Source of the DNA: Phragmites australis
Lineage: Eukaryota; Streptophyta; Magnoliopsida; Poales; Poaceae
Assembly: GCF_958298935.1 (NCBI RefSeq)
Contig: NC_084938.1
Coordinates: 7,447,501 to 7,511,500 of the forward strand
Reading direction: 5' to 3'
DNA: 64,000 nt
Part shown: piece by piece, positions 12,211-24,800 of the stretch
Layout: the number at the start of each line of letters is the position of its first letter
Numbering within the stretch: the first letter of the stretch is position 1
Notes under the pieces: model-generated
Seen by the model: only the letters and a program-made list of their open reading frames with translations
The model's database searches: none
Told to the model about the DNA's origin: nothing
Made by a program: the position numbers and the translations under genes

Positions 12211-12602
12211 AAGATTATGTGCCTACATGGAGTTCCAAAGTGAATAGTGTCAGAACAAGGGATCCATTTGACCTCAAGGTTTTGGTAGAAACTTCATGAA
12301 TCATTGGACATGAAGTTGAGTTTTAGCTCGTCCTATCATTCACAAACGGATGGATAGATAGAAAGAATAAATCAGATACTTGAGGATATGTTGCGAGCAT
12401 GTGCTCTTCAGAATCGTAACAATTGGGATAAGAAATTACGACATGCAGAGTTGTTGTATAACAACAGTTATTAGTATAGTTTACAGATAACCCCATTCGA
12501 GGCATTATATGGAAGAAAGTGTAGAACACTCCTGCATTGGAGTGAGACTGGAGAAGGTCAAGTGTTTGGACCAAAACTACTCAAGGAAGCAGCAGAACTA
12601 GT
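9780..12602 (+). pseudogene. Gypsy pol: protease, RT, RNase H, integrase; decayed
   Basis: Pol copies element RNA into DNA and inserts it. Domains in order: aspartic protease with LFDSGVSYSFI (about 9837-9870; DSG in place of the common DTG/DSG motif, so acceptable), RT from about 10214 with TSPWGAPVLFVQKKD and an intact catalytic [11 protein letters not shown] (about 10690), RNase H with TYCDASRQGLGYVLM and [16 protein letters not shown] (11130-11310), integrase zinc-binding region (SIHSGST..., [15 protein letters not shown], about 11790-11910) and the catalytic core starting MDFIVSVPHTQSGYDSI (about 11990). Stops at 10412 and 10614, a frameshift near 11015, several stops in RNase H and integrase, and an AT-microsatellite at 12126-12208 disrupt it. 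It ends without the integrase C terminus. Confidence 0.93.
12126..12208. repeat. (ACAT)n(AT)n microsatellite inside the integrase
   Basis: About five tetranucleotide ACAT units run into about thirty AT units. It lies directly after the integrase block KGDKLGELY and before RLCAYMEFQSE, so it expanded within the coding region after the element died or while inactive. Confidence 0.95.
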
Positions 12603-13521
12603 TTTGTACAACTTTAGTTTGATGATACTTGGATTGTTTGTGGTAAATTACAAAGTAAACCTGATGGACACAATGACTAGGTTTTTGTTGTTTTTACCTA
12701 GATATTTTTTTATTCTTCTGTCTTGCTTATTTCATCACTTGCACTGAATTTCAATTTTAACCGGCTAAAGATGAACAAAAAACTTGATAGATAGGATATT
12801 TCATGGGTGCTTCCGTTCTTGACGCTATTGGTGAACCACTGTTATCATTTTTGTTGATAACATTTTTTTGTGTGGCACAGTTGGTATATTGTCTGTCTGC
12901 ATCTCCTTCTCAACACCCACTTATTTTTTATCAATCTATATTGATTGAGGGAGTGCTTTGGGGTATGAAACAATATAATTTAAGAAGTTACAATTTATTC
13001 TTTAAGTGTATTAATATTTTGTGCTTCTAGCTTTCCAAATGTGGAAACATAGTGAAACAACCATATACCCTGGAAGGCTGGAAGACAAATCTACTACTAA
13101 GCATGTTTTAGTTTTAGGATTTTCGTAGAAGCTGGCGCTGTCCAAAACAAGCTGAAAACATGTCTCTCTCCAAGTAAATACATTGTTTGTCAGCCTTGTA
13201 ATAGTGTCTCTCTCCAAGTGATGTGTTAGATTTCTCTGGTAATCATGTAGATTTTATTTGTTTAGCTAGAATTTGCTGCTAAATAATTTCATTTGATTAT
13301 TTTTTTGGTAATCGACATCTGATTCTCTGTATGGTAATGTACTAATTTTTTGAAGTTTAACTGATTTTACGCTAGACCAAGTGATGAGCTACCGACATTC
13401 AGCTTTACATGTTCAATTGTGCTTATTAGATCCTTTATGAACTACAATTCTTATAGTCATTTGCTTGTTTACACCCCAGTAAAATTACAATATATTGAGT
13501 GAAGCTGATATAAAGCATCGC
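12603..13521. other. AT-rich sequence with no recognised gene
   Basis: This starts at the gypsy truncation point and ends at a MITE. ORFs at 12562-12747 and 12803-13030 are short, hydrophobic by composition and have no recognisable motif. A 15-base motif, gtctctctccaagtg/a, occurs twice near 13160 and 13206. It could be the continuation of the interrupted CACTA, or older flanking DNA. Nothing further can be supported. Confidence 0.4.
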
Positions 13522-13524
13522 TAA

Positions 13525-13872
13525 GGCCAACTCCAACTGAGGAGCCATCGGCAGACCGCATCACTGTTCCTGGCCGATTTACCGCTTGCTGCCGCCGGAA
13601 GCAACTCCAATAGAGACAGCAAACCGTATAAACGGTTGCTACAGGGAAGCCGGTTGGATGCTGTAGATGCCAAATTTGCAGCCAGATAGAGACTCCTCAA
13701 CATTGTTCATGAGAGTATGGTTGTGGGTCTGAATAGAAGAGGAGAGTAATGAAAGGTAGGAAATATGATAGCTGTTGGAGATAAAAAAAATAGGAGGTAC
13801 TGTAATAGTGTTAGAGGATGCTCTAATAATATTATAGGGGATAAAATTTTAGAGTATCCGCTGGAGGTGGCC
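13525..13872. mobile_element. Tourist-like (PIF/Harbinger) MITE, 348 bp
   Basis: The ends are imperfect inverted repeats: GGCCAACTCCAACTG at the left and, reverse complemented, GGCCACCTCCAGCGG at the right. Both sides are flanked by TAA (13522-13524 and 13873-13875), the three-base target duplication of PIF/Harbinger elements. It has no coding capacity. Confidence 0.75.
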
Positions 13873-13930
13873 TAAGAGGATGACATAAATAAGGTTTCAA
13901 CTGTTCTTTCAATTTCCAAGTCAGAAGCTT

Positions 13931-14122
13931 ATGGGGTTGGTTTATGCCTTAAAGTCTCGTGTTCGTAAATTACGCCGTAGTGCTTTAGCCCATAAACAAA
14001 AGTACACTACGGAGTACAATACCTTTCGTATAACAAATGTGAAAAAGAAATCAAATGAGAAGATTTTTGTAAAGTACGGAAGAGCAGACAAGTTCAAATA
14101 TTTGCCTCCAAATTTTGTATAA
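13931..14122 (+). CDS. Unrecognised 63-aa basic ORF
   Basis: I do not recognise this ORF. It encodes a short lysine/arginine-rich peptide (for example LKSRVRKLRRSALAHKQKYT and KIFVKYGRADKFKYL) and ends at TAA in an AT-rich area. It sits between a Tourist-like MITE and the second-type CACTA gene starting at 14826, so it may be the last exon of a CACTA gene whose upstream part was lost. Its composition is less AT-biased than its surroundings, which is the only reason to list it. It could equally be a chance ORF. Confidence 0.2.
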   Translation: MGLVYALKSRVRKLRRSALAHKQKYTTEYNTFRITNVKKKSNEKIFVKYGRADKFKYLPPNFV

Positions 14123-14825
14123 AAAATGTGAAACCAGCGATTATTTTTTATTGATGTTTGTATTTATTATTGATGTTTGTATTTTATGTTCAACATTCAT
14201 TCATTACTTATTACATATTAATGTTTGTATTTCTTGAATAATTTTTACTGATGAGGAAGAACTAAAATTCGATGATTATTTGTACTGATGAGGACCTTCT
14301 TGATTTTTATATTTGTACAAAGTGTTGGTGCTAATAAAGTGAAGAACACTTGCATTCAGTTCCATGAGTGAAGGACACTTGCATTCAGAAATTGAGAATA
14401 GCTGAAGAGAGGTGGGGAGTTGAACAATGCTTGATGTATCTCCAAGCACAAATTGAATGTGAACTTGATTTTTTTTTTTGCTATATAGTTGTTGTATGCT
14501 TCGCTAAATTAGTTCGGATTGTGTAAGGTGAAGTCGTGTACATATTATTTGTAGTAATGATTCAAATCGTCAATGTCTCTATTGTGTGTAGCATTGTACA
14601 CATTATCTTTTTACTTATGAGACATGATAGCATGATTGTTCAATATGTAGCATCTTTATATGTCATGAGCTATCATGACATATAACTTAATATGAAAATC
14701 GGAAGAGTCCTTTTATTATGACATATAAATTTATATGCATATATTCTGACAATAATTTGGTTACATATCTCATTAAATTTAACTTTAAATTAAAAAAAAA
14801 TTGTGTCTAAAATTTTTATGTAGAA
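14123..14825. other. AT-rich spacer, probably CACTA intergenic or intronic
   Basis: No ORF or clear repeat ends were seen. 'ttattgatgtttgtattt' is repeated near 14150-14180, and 'gaacacttgcattcag' twice near 14343-14390. The last bases, ttttatgtag just before ATG 14826, resemble a splice acceptor, matching the exon-intron layout of the related gene at 38.6 kb. Confidence 0.35.
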
Positions 14826-17065
14826 ATGGCACGTACAAAATCCAACCACCATGCACGGCCCCATCCTGTCCCCCCTCCGATACAAGGCCCCTCCTCAGAT
14901 CCGGCTCCAGCCTCAATACAAGATGAGCCTGCAAAAATGGAGCAGGACCAGACGGAAGGCTGTAACCCAAGTGCGTACCTGAACATGGATTATTTTTAGT
15001 TGGAGACAGCCACTGAGGCTGTGCAGGGCTAGGCCGAAGATGATGCTCCGGAGGGTCTGATCGATCCTGATGTTGATGCTCCAGAGGATGACGAGATGAC
15101 TGGAGAAGAGAGGAGTGGACGAGGTCCCAACAGGATGCCCAAGGGATGTTTCATCATTACGGAGGTCAATTCAGTCGGGGAGCCCACGAGACCTAAAGTT
15201 GTTTTGGGGCCATTCAAAACAGCAATCAGGTGTCTAGTGAGGGACCATATTGCAATCACATATAGAAGTTGCATTGGCAGACGAGATGACATGTGGGTGG
15301 TTCCCGACAACATCAAGGATCTTATGTGGGGCAAGTTGATGGCAAAGTTTGAATACATTGAAGGATGCAACATAGCCAAAGTGAAGCGTCGTGCCCTATC
15401 AACAATGCCAATCGTATTCAAGAATTTCAATGGTAAGCTATGGAGAAATTATTACTTGGTGGGCCAGACACTGAAATGGGATGATTATCTGACGATGGAA
15501 CCATTTTGGAACGATTTTATAGAGTACATGCACCCCACAGAACTAGCTCGCGTGGGTACGTGAGGAAATATGACGAGTGGGAAAAGATTGAAGAACAAGT
15601 CCCGCAGTGGTGCCATACCTCAGGTGGCCGATTGGATTGAACGAGCAAAGTACTATCTGTATGCGAGAGGGGTGACTTTGTCGGCAAATGGTAGCCTAAT
15701 CTTCAAAAGCGATAGAGAATAGTAAGTGACACAAAGAATTGCAGATCCCAAGGCTCTTTTAGGCTAGAAAGGGACAAAGACCAGCTAACCTTGGCACTGG
15801 AAACAAAGGAGCACCCAGGTTGCACCAAAGGCAAGGGTGTGGTGTCTTGGAAAGAAGGATTCCTAGAAGTCATCGAAAGTTACAGGAGTCGGAAGAGAAG
15901 GAGAGAAGAACTGGAAGAGCTACTAGCTTTAGTACGACAAGAATTTGTATAGGAGCGTCAGATGACAGATGCCAAAATCAAAGAAGCACTTCAGCAAAGA
16001 AACAGGAAGTAGCAAGGTGAAAAAAATGTTGTAAGCCCTGGTAGTCGTCAGAGCTACTGCGCGTCCACGGGGTTTGCAGAAGAAGAATTAGCTCGTTACC
16101 CCATGGACGACATCACAGAAACTAAAGTGTGCAAGCTTGTCGTACCCACCTTGAACATTACCACCACGGTGGCTATGGGGCAGGTAGACCAATGCATGGA
16201 AGGAGCTCTCTTCAACGATCTTCTGATACCATTGGGATACTCCAAGGCTCATGTGGACTCCGTGCAAAGGCCGTGCCATAAGATTGACATGGATTACCCC
16301 AAAGATACTAGTTCCAAGAGGCTTGGATCAAATGTCGGTGTTTTCGTTAAGTGGCCCAAGTGCTACATAGTGTTTGAAGATGAGACAGATGAGTCATCTG
16401 ATGCGGAGTCAGACCCACCACACAGAATTTCTCTGACTCCTCCATGATCACCTCCATTGCCACCGTCACAAAGAAGAGAGCCAACTCCTCCACGGTCACC
16501 GCCACCATCACCCAGAAGAGAGTAAACTCCTCCCTTATGCATATTGCTACCAAGGGAGCCAACTCCTCCCCCTCAGAAGTCAGCACCAATGTCACCAAGA
16601 GAGCCAATTCCTCCTCCTCTGAAGTCAGCACCACCACCACTAAGAGAGGCAACTCACCCCCCTCCAAAGTTGACAACAGCTGCATAGTCTAAGAATTTGA
16701 GTTCATCTTAGAAGTTGACTTCATCCCAGAAGCAAAGGGCACCTATGAAGGTGGCAGCACCTGAGAAGTTACCTTATGAACAAACACCAGAGGAAACCAG
16801 AGCGACAGTGGATGCCAATGTCAAGAAATTCTTTCAAAAGCCAGAGCCTGAGAAGAAAATACCAATTCATGCAGAAACACATACATTTTTCTTGAAGATG
16901 GCCAAACTTGTTGAGCGTAAGAGTAAATCAGACTACACACGCATCAAAAACAAGAAATACTTGAAGGAGTCTTCTATCGAACAGATACGACAAGAACAGA
17001 ATCTAGAAAGATTTCTTGAAGATGTGAAAATGACAAAAGAGCAAACTGACACTTGTTTTCCATGA
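14826..17065 (+). pseudogene. CACTA second-type gene (Transposase_24 + DUF8039), decayed
   Basis: The reading begins at ATG 14826 (MARTKSNHHARPHP), with a proline-rich N terminus and two in-frame TAG codons before a good stretch at 15096-15563. That stretch contains RGPNRMPKGCFIITEVNS, KVVLGPFKTAIRC and MWVVPDNIKDLMWGKLMAKF, which match the Transposase_24 (plant Ptta/En-Spm) family. After a frameshift near 15545 come a coiled-coil stretch (about 15850-16010, RKRRREELEELLALVRQ), a DUF8039-like domain (YPMDDITETKVCKLVVP, 16100-16380) and a tandem SPREPTPPP-type proline repeat (16440-16690). The conserved tail KLPYEQTPEETRATVDANVK lies at 16770-16860. The paralogue at 38638-42143 has the same order. 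Its exact role is uncertain; in related elements these proteins accompany the transposase. Confidence 0.85.
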
Positions 17066-17638
17066 CTTCATCCATGAACCAATCTAAGCATTCCATATAT
17101 CATTTCACTATGTCATCTTGTTGTTCAGGAGTGCTAGGTACTCTCATGAGTGAACCGCAACGAAAGAAGTCGACCTTGATAAGTAATGGATCCCAAATTG
17201 TTTGTGACCTAGATTTGGACACCTAGATAACTTCAAAAAAGTTGTCAACTAAAGAGTTATAGATCTCGTCGAGAGCTACAATATTCATATAAAGTTTGTC
17301 TTAATCCGACTCCGTATGAAAAAATTATAATGTTCCGAAGATGGGCTGCCATCTCTATCGCTTACATTGATACTCCTTCCATTATTACTATCGATTCATA
17401 ATATGAATCGGTAGCAAAAATCAATTATCATTGTCGGTTCTTAAAATGAACTGATAATGATAGAATTAGTGTCAGTTCTTTATATGAATCGGTATTGATA
17501 TCAGTTTTTCACTATCGGTTCTTTTCGAGTAGATTATTAGTGTCAGTTCTTGACATGAGCAGATAGTAATACGTTATCAGTATCAGTTCATTGAGAAATG
17601 ACAGTGATAGAGGGTCACGAATTAGTGTTTCTGTGGTA
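17066..17638 (+). mobile_element. CACTA 3' non-coding tail and right terminus
   Basis: From about 17230 the text 'caactaaagagttatagatctcgtcgagagctac' resembles a filler sequence often seen before CACTA right ends in grasses. From 17400 come subterminal repeats of the type ATCATTGTCGGTTC with flanking TTATATGAA. The right end reads, reverse complemented, TACCACAGAAACACTAATTC at 17638, a degenerate CACTA terminus (expected CACTACAGAAA). This end closes the element that carries the 14826-17065 gene; its left end is not visible with certainty. Confidence 0.6.
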
Positions 17639-19954
17639 TGTTGGTGTATGCAATGAGTATAGTAACATAATTTGTTTGGCAACTCAAACCAATTCGTCAC
17701 AAGTAAGCGAAAAGGAAAGCTCCAGTACGTCACAAACTCGATCGCATGCCATCCATCTTTAGTTTTTTTTTTTTGATTAAACCAGCCATCTTTAGTTGAG
17801 TTACAACTAAAACAGCATGTAAAATCTTTGATATGGTCAGGTGACCAATCAAACAGTAGACACAATTAATGAATCGATTAGCAATATTGCACTGCAAAGT
17901 TGCTGCGCTGCTGACTACTGAGCATCAGATTCCCCTTCGTGATAGAGAACTTGTTCAGCTGACTACACAACTGTTTAATATTACTGATCAATAGTTTGCT
18001 CACAAGATCAGTACTCCATGGGTGTCTTCAAATGAACTCACAACTGTTTACTGATCTGAAGGATGTGCATGCAACTCAGCAACTGTATATGCTCCTGCTT
18101 AATTTTATAGGTGGTGCAAGACAGTCTACAGCCATGAAAATATAATTTTGCTAGGGAAGATCCCAGTACAGGCTGAACACAAAACCCTACGTACACACTT
18201 AACCAAACTCAGCACTGCCATAGAGCTGGAACAGCAAGAATCATTCATCAAGGCACAACACCGAACTCAAAGCACTAGCTTCCTCAAACAAATATATGCA
18301 TGGGCACAAATGAATTCTGTCGGTGTAATGCTCTAGATCTTAATTAACCAGCTGGTTACATGTGTACCTGTCAGTGATCACTCACTGCTCGCATTAGACA
18401 TTTGTTAATCCATGACGGTCAAACATTACCTCCAAGCATATGCACTTGGCCATCGACCACGGTAGGGTAGCATGCCATTTCAGGAGTAGGTGCCAACATT
18501 GTATCCAAGGGCTCTATGGAACGCATAAATTCATCACCGAATTTTATGGCAAACATTTAAATTCAATTACGGGTCAAGAAAATTAAAGGGCATGTCTTTC
18601 ATATAGGGCATAATCTTGAGCCTATCATCTACTTCTGATTTAAGTCCTTCCATACATGATACAGGAAATTGTCTAATAGCACAAAACTGAAGTGAAGAGA
18701 TTTACAATGAAAAACATTGGAAGACAGATTTACAACGGAGTTAGACTTCTGCTACCGACGCATACTGCATATATGTATCGCATCTGAAATTAAAACTAAT
18801 TTGGAATTTTCTTGTCACTGACATCTGATAAATAGGTAATCAGCTCATCACATGGTGCAGGTTCATTGTTTATCTCGCACACCGCCGTCCCAGACGCCGA
18901 TTGGGCAGGTGATCAGGCTGGCTAGCGTGCAGGTCAACCCTAGCTGCGTACGTCCATGCATGCATGCGAACGTAGGCAATTCAAGCTCTGATGCAACAAC
19001 TTAATGCAGCTTTTGACCGCCACTGGATTCTAAACCACGCAATTGATTAATTATTTTTCTGATCGATCAGGGCTGGAGAGAGTGAGGCTCATGTGACGGA
19101 TCTTGATTCTTGAGGCCCGCCCGAGATGAGAAATGGCGTATAGCAAATTAAAGGAGACAACGCCGTTGAATACAACATAGGGTCATGGGTTACAAACAAC
19201 AGAGATCAACATGGGCTGGTGACACATTGTAGGGATCCTACTAGACATCAAGGAGGATACTACAGCATAAGCTTTTCCTCAGGGACATCTAAAAAAGAAA
19301 GCTTTTCCTCAGGGCAATATATAAGGAATCCTTGCCGGTCACCGACATAGGCTTTTGCTATTAAGAAAACATCACTAGTTAAGTAACTAGCAAGCATGCA
19401 TAGAAGAGCTAGTTCCCTTTTTCTACTATTACTGAGTTGAAGGTTTGAATCTTCGTGTAGAAATCTTACAAAAAATTGAGTCTGAAATCTGTAAATTCAA
19501 GTTGGAAGTTCAATATTTTCAAGTCAGATGTTTGATTGCAAGTTTTACTATGTAAGAAGTATTCAGCAATTAGTTAATTAACAAGTGAAGGTTTGAGTTA
19601 CTAGTAGAAACTTGGATGCTTGAATCAAAATTCGATTTTGTTCTTCATCTAATAAGTGCGGTCTTTATTATGCTAATTCCATTATATTAGACGTCACTAT
19701 GGGAATTACCGATATTATTTCATAACTAGAGACAATTCTTCTAACAGAGGACGTAGTTTAGAAAGCTTTCCACGAAGTTCAATTTGTCATCCATGTGGAG
19801 GTTCTTTGCATCACTCTACGATCTCGGATCTAGGGTACTACTATTTTCTGATTGTCGCGTTATATGTCAATGGAAGGTACTACAATGTGAAAAGGATATT
19901 CTTGTAACACCTCACGTCCGAATAGCCCACCTGTGGAACGGACCTATGTATGCA
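17639..19954. other. Unassigned intergenic DNA
   Basis: No coding region could be supported. ORFs here are short (at most 117 aa) and lack recognisable motifs. The stretch 18900-19130 has a higher GC content and Sph-like CATGCATGCATGC near 18956, which resembles single-copy regulatory sequence, but no gene is attached. Around 19240-19320 a short motif, gcttttcctcagggac/gcaat, is duplicated. No transposon ends were identified. Confidence 0.4.
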
Positions 19955-21506
19955 CACTACCTCGGAATAGGCAATTTATATATAGATTTTAAATTCTATC
20001 ACAGATAGTTATAGATTCCGTCTCTGCAAAAATATTTATGATATCGATTTTGTTACATACGGTTTCAAAACTGTCTGCAATACACTTACACATAGACAGA
20101 GTTTCTAGATAACCGTCTATGCATAGTTAGAGTCACGTATGGTGTTTATTTAAACCCGTCTGTGAGTAATAAGAGTCACAGACTGTAAAAACCCGTCTAT
20201 GTTAATTATTATAGACGGTATTTTCTAAAAAATCGTGAATGTCTTCCTTTCCCTTATAAGCAAATTTTCTTACTGGTTGCGCAGCTAGGTAGCAAATTTG
20301 TTTATAAGGGGGAAGGGTCATATAGATACACTTTTATAATTTAGAATATCAATAGCACATTGTTCAAAAAACAAAAACACATGCAATTACATATCACAAA
20401 GGTTAAGAACATCATACATTGTTCAGAACACATAAACCTAGCTAGCTATACATCATTATTGGTCGATCGACGCTGTATTCCAAAAGGATAAAATGATTGG
20501 CATCATGGCAACATTGTCTTCCAAAAAGATGAGAAAGTGATCAACAAATTTGGGTTGATCGACGCCATTTTTCAAAAAGATGAGATGATAGACCTCATCT
20601 CAACCTCCTACGTTTCATCACAATATCAACACAAGAATCATCTTCAATTAGCAGCTCACAGTCATCTGGATCTAGCTGTACCTGATCTCACGCATCAGCC
20701 ATAACCAAACTGTGTTGCTGCCAAACCTCCAGCCATGGTTCAGCAAGAAATGGCCATTCAAGCTTGTCTTGCAATTGACAAAAATATCTCCATTCTAACG
20801 AACAACAATGGAGAAATTTCCATCCGTTAGAACCGAATGGAGAACACAATTGATGACGTACATAGGGTCGATGGAGGGGGCCTTCACAGCAGCGAAGAAG
20901 ACAAAGTCCATCGGGTCGAAGTCGACGCCAAGCATTCGCGCCGTCCAAGCCATCATAGGGAAAACCCCATCCTAGCACCTCTTGATTATCATGGATTGCA
21001 CCATTGCAGATCTACGACGGAAACAAGGTTGTGCAATAAGTTGCACAGATCGAAGCAATACAAACCTTGGTATAGTGAACGGAACGACATGATACTCACC
21101 TCGGTGCAGTGAAAGGGATTCGGCCCTTGGCAATATCTAGCTTCTCCGACGCGGATGGCGAGTGAGGATGTAGAACACTCCTCGCTTCTCAATATAGTGG
21201 AACACTTGGATACGACGATTAAGGAAGAAGAACACTCCTTGACGCTTTATATTGAGGAGAGACGAGGGGTTGTTTGTGTGTGAAGCCAAAAGAGCCATGG
21301 GAGATGAGCAGTTTGTATGTGTTAGAACCCAAAAGATCTAGGGGAGATAGCCGGTCAAATTTGAAAATATTCATGCATGGGTTTTAAATACAAACATGTG
21401 TTTATAAAATCCATATGTGTCTACTAACAAAGCACAGAAGGATCTTACAAGAAACCCTCCATGATAATGCCAAGATGGATTGTTCTAAAAGTCGTATGTG
21501 TTTGTA

Positions 21507-21899
21507 CACTACAACAAAGTTAGCCTTATATGATGGCTCATCACTGTCGGTTCCTAGTGAGCTGGTAGTGATGGGGCATCACTGCCGATTTGTTGTATGA
21601 GCCAGCAGTGATGATATGAGCCTGACATATTTATTTTCATTTTTAATGAATTAGAAAATTTAACCATGAAATTTAGGTATATAGCAAGTTTCAATTATAT
21701 TTTTTAATTAATTAGCAAGCTCTAATATAGAAATTTAGGTACGAGCATATTTATTTTCCATTTTTAATGAATTATAGTTTTTTTTAATGAAATTTAGGTA
21801 TACAACAAACTTTAGGTTTGAAATTTAGGTATATAGTAACTTGAAATTAAAATAAATATGTTTTGAAATTAAAATTAATATGAATATTGGCTTGCTGGA
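21507..21899 (+). mobile_element. CACTA left end, split by a solo LTR
   Basis: A clean terminus CACTACAACAAAG at 21507 is followed by subterminal motifs (ATCACTGTCGG, GGTAGTGATGGGG) and then one diverged unit of the 128-bp array found at 1065-1495. It is therefore the same subfamily as the CACTA at 351. It is cut at 21899/21900 by an LTR. The sequence that continues after the LTR at 24972 has the duplicated target bases. No transposase is present, so this is a deletion derivative. Confidence 0.75.
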
Positions 21900-24800
21900 T
21901 GTCACACCCTGAGAACCATAATCTCGTCATTAAGCATGCATAAGCATCGTAACATCATGCTTAGTGTAGTTACTTCGATTAAAGTAGTTAATCACATTTC
22001 AAAATTGTTACGTGATCAATTTATATGTGTTTCCACCATGTTTTTATGAGTGGGAATTGGTTTGGAATAGTTTTGATAGCCCAAAACCATTTAGAAAGAA
22101 ATGGGGGGAAAGAAAGGAGACCTTCAGCACATAGACCCTACCCATGGTCTGAGTGGCATTCCTCACGGTCTGATCACCAAAGCTCAGAGGCTCCTTAAAT
22201 TCTATCCACCGGCACTTCAACCACTCCCTCTCCTCACTCATTCATTTCATCTCCACTCGAGAGCAAGATAGAGAGAATGAGAGAAAGCGAAAGAGAGAGA
22301 GAGCAAGGAGATTTCCCTCACCGTTCCTCCACCTCGAGCTCCAAAGAAGCCGAAGATCGAAGGAGAAGGTCGCCCATAAGTCCCCTACATTGTCCCCGAG
22401 CACATCCTCAAGCATCCCCTCGCTAGAGCAATCCCCAAGTCTTCTTCCACCTCTAGGCCGATTGCAGTACCCCGAAGCCGATCTCCACATCAGAGCTTCC
22501 CTAGAGCCGACCAACCCTCAAGAAAGTTTCCCCACACCAAGGTGAAGCCTCCTAACCACTTTCCCCTCATTTTCCCTGAGTTCCTCCACTCCCCATAGCC
22601 ATAGAACCAAGCTCCACCTAGCCATGGACGTCAATCCATATAAACCAAGCTTTTGGCCCATGAATGTTGCTCAAATCCCCTAAAATGGATCCCAATAGTT
22701 ACGTGGAGTATTTAGGTGCCGGACTTGGCCGAAAGCATCTTCAGAATCATCACCGGTGAGCTCACCAAGTACCACCAGCCGAGCACAGGGGTCTGATCGT
22801 GTCTCACAGCGGTCTAACCGCCATTCCAAGAGTCGGACCGTCCCTCAGGCCGGTCTGACTGTCAGAAATCAAATCGACGCTCTTCCCAAGAGTTTAACCA
22901 CACTTCCCCACGGTCTGACCACCACTCCCAATGGTCTGACTGCCCATATTACCGGTCTGACCGCGGTCAACTCATACAGACCGATTCAGTGTAGTTTACT
23001 GTTTGCTAAAACTTGTAAAATTCATAATAAATTCTCTGTAGGTCCAAAAATTATGAAACAAATTTTGTTGGTTTCAGAATGATCTTATTTACCTATTAAA
23101 AATATACACATCCATGAAATGATTATTTAACTTTATAAGATAAATTAATTAGCTTGAGGTTTCATTAATTCACCATTACTTCTTTACAAGTACAAAATTG
23201 GTGAAACCAATTTTGCTAGTCTTCTTATTACTTGTGATAAGTAGGAAAAATGTTTTCACAACATGTTGCATTGAATTTTGTTCATGATCATGCATTATAT
23301 GCTTATTGCAATGTACTTCTACTCTTTTAGGGAACGACGTTCCGGAGTGTGATGGTTTTCTTGAGGCATATTCTTGTGGTTGATCTTGTTTTTGAAGCAG
23401 AGCACCAAGGGAAAGAATCTATCATATTTCTTCCATATTTTAGTGAATTGTTAGTTTGCTTATTAGATATTGTTGTGCCGTATATGCATGTTTAGCTAGT
23501 CGATGTCAAGAATTGGATAGCACCTATCTTGTTGCATTTATCCCTATGTTATTATTGATAATCTCAATCCTTGTAGCCTATGTATAACCATGTTAATGTC
23601 TAACTTAAAATTATCCAAAATGCTTAACAATGCATATGTCACCGGTAGAAGTCGAGCGGTGGAATATTCCATCATTCGCGAGCTATATAGATTAATTATT
23701 AGTCATGATGATAATGATGTTGGGATAAAGAGTTTGTGAGAATTAGTTGAGATGTGGGCGGTGCTAGGGGTAGATCGGGAGAGGAATCCAGATGCCATAA
23801 ACCGCTTGTGTCAATTAAGCATCGATGGTTGGTGTCATTGTCTTAAGCACTTTCCGTAGTTCCACGTATTCAATAAATATATGAATGAGCCGATTATCAT
23901 ACATTGTGATAATGTTTGTCATGCGTCCCTATGACGCGTAAGAGAAAAGTAATAAGGAGAAGCAAGGTGGTGGGGAGTCAGAGGTTTCCGAGACACGCTC
24001 GCGGTAACTCTAATGCCATAGAGGCATGTGCAACTGGGTAGTTCCGGTTATGAGAAAGCTTGTCTCAGGGGCCAAGAGGATGGACTTGAGTTGTGTGGGT
24101 AAAGATGTATCCCCTACAGGGTATAACATCAATTCGAATTGCCACGCTCTCAGTTATAGGCATGCTCTTGTCCACCCGCATCAATCATAGAGTTCCAATA
24201 CGGGAATGTTATGGCATGTTGGGAAGTGGTGGGTGACGGTTGATGCCGAGTTGAGTTGGTTCAAGTGACCGTTATGGTTATGTTGATGATTTGAAGATAG
24301 GAGGGTACAAGTTGTTAAGTGGTGTAGATGCTCACCCTCTTGAGTCGGTAAATGCTTTTGCGTATAAATTCAATTAACCTTGTGGCCTATTCCATGATAA
24401 TTCATCCAAATGCATTATCCTTGGAGTCGGGAATATATATACCCATATGTGTAAGTCTTGCAAGTATATTCGTACTCATCATGCTTTGTTGATTGTTTTG
24501 CAGTTAAAGTTTAGATTCTGGCTACTTGTATCCCACCAAGAATGGTGCGGCGACGAGTAGTCTCTATATTACTACTAACCTCAGTCGGCTGCCTTGTGGG
24601 CAAATGACGCCATCGGTCTTCGTTTTCTTTTAGATGTTTATTCTGCTGCAATTTATTTATGTGTATGCTAGATAACAATTGTCTTTATTTAATTTATCAA
24701 CTTATAATCACTTGTAATCTTATCTAGTTGTGATGTCATGATATACATGTTGGTAGAAATATGTGTGGATAATAGCTCTCCTGAGCAATATCAAAACACA

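Larger units (their letters stand above)
5027..12602 (+). mobile_element. Ty3/gypsy retrotransposon (Tekay/Del-like), 3' truncated
   Basis: The order is 5' LTR, tRNA-Met primer site, accessory ORF, gag, protease, RT, RNase H, integrase, all on the plus strand. The integrase ends abruptly after EGQVFGPKLLKEAAELV at 12602. No chromodomain, polypurine tract or 3' LTR follows, so the 3' part is deleted. The protease-RT-RNaseH-integrase order defines Ty3/gypsy, and residues such as YRMPTNDLSKPKKQIQELLE resemble the Tekay/Del branch. It sits in the CACTA transposase gene, so it is younger than that element. Confidence 0.9.

Noticed and set aside
351..17638. One single CACTA element spanning 351-17638 with the gypsy nested in it
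   Set aside because: Attractive because both gene types occur in one order, but the subterminal motifs differ and the three-base flanks (cag/tgt) do not match, so it is not asserted.
20688..21192. ORFs of 67-96 aa with many Cys and Trp
   Set aside because: Internal non-coding part of the outer CACTA; three frames are open at once and none has a recognisable family.
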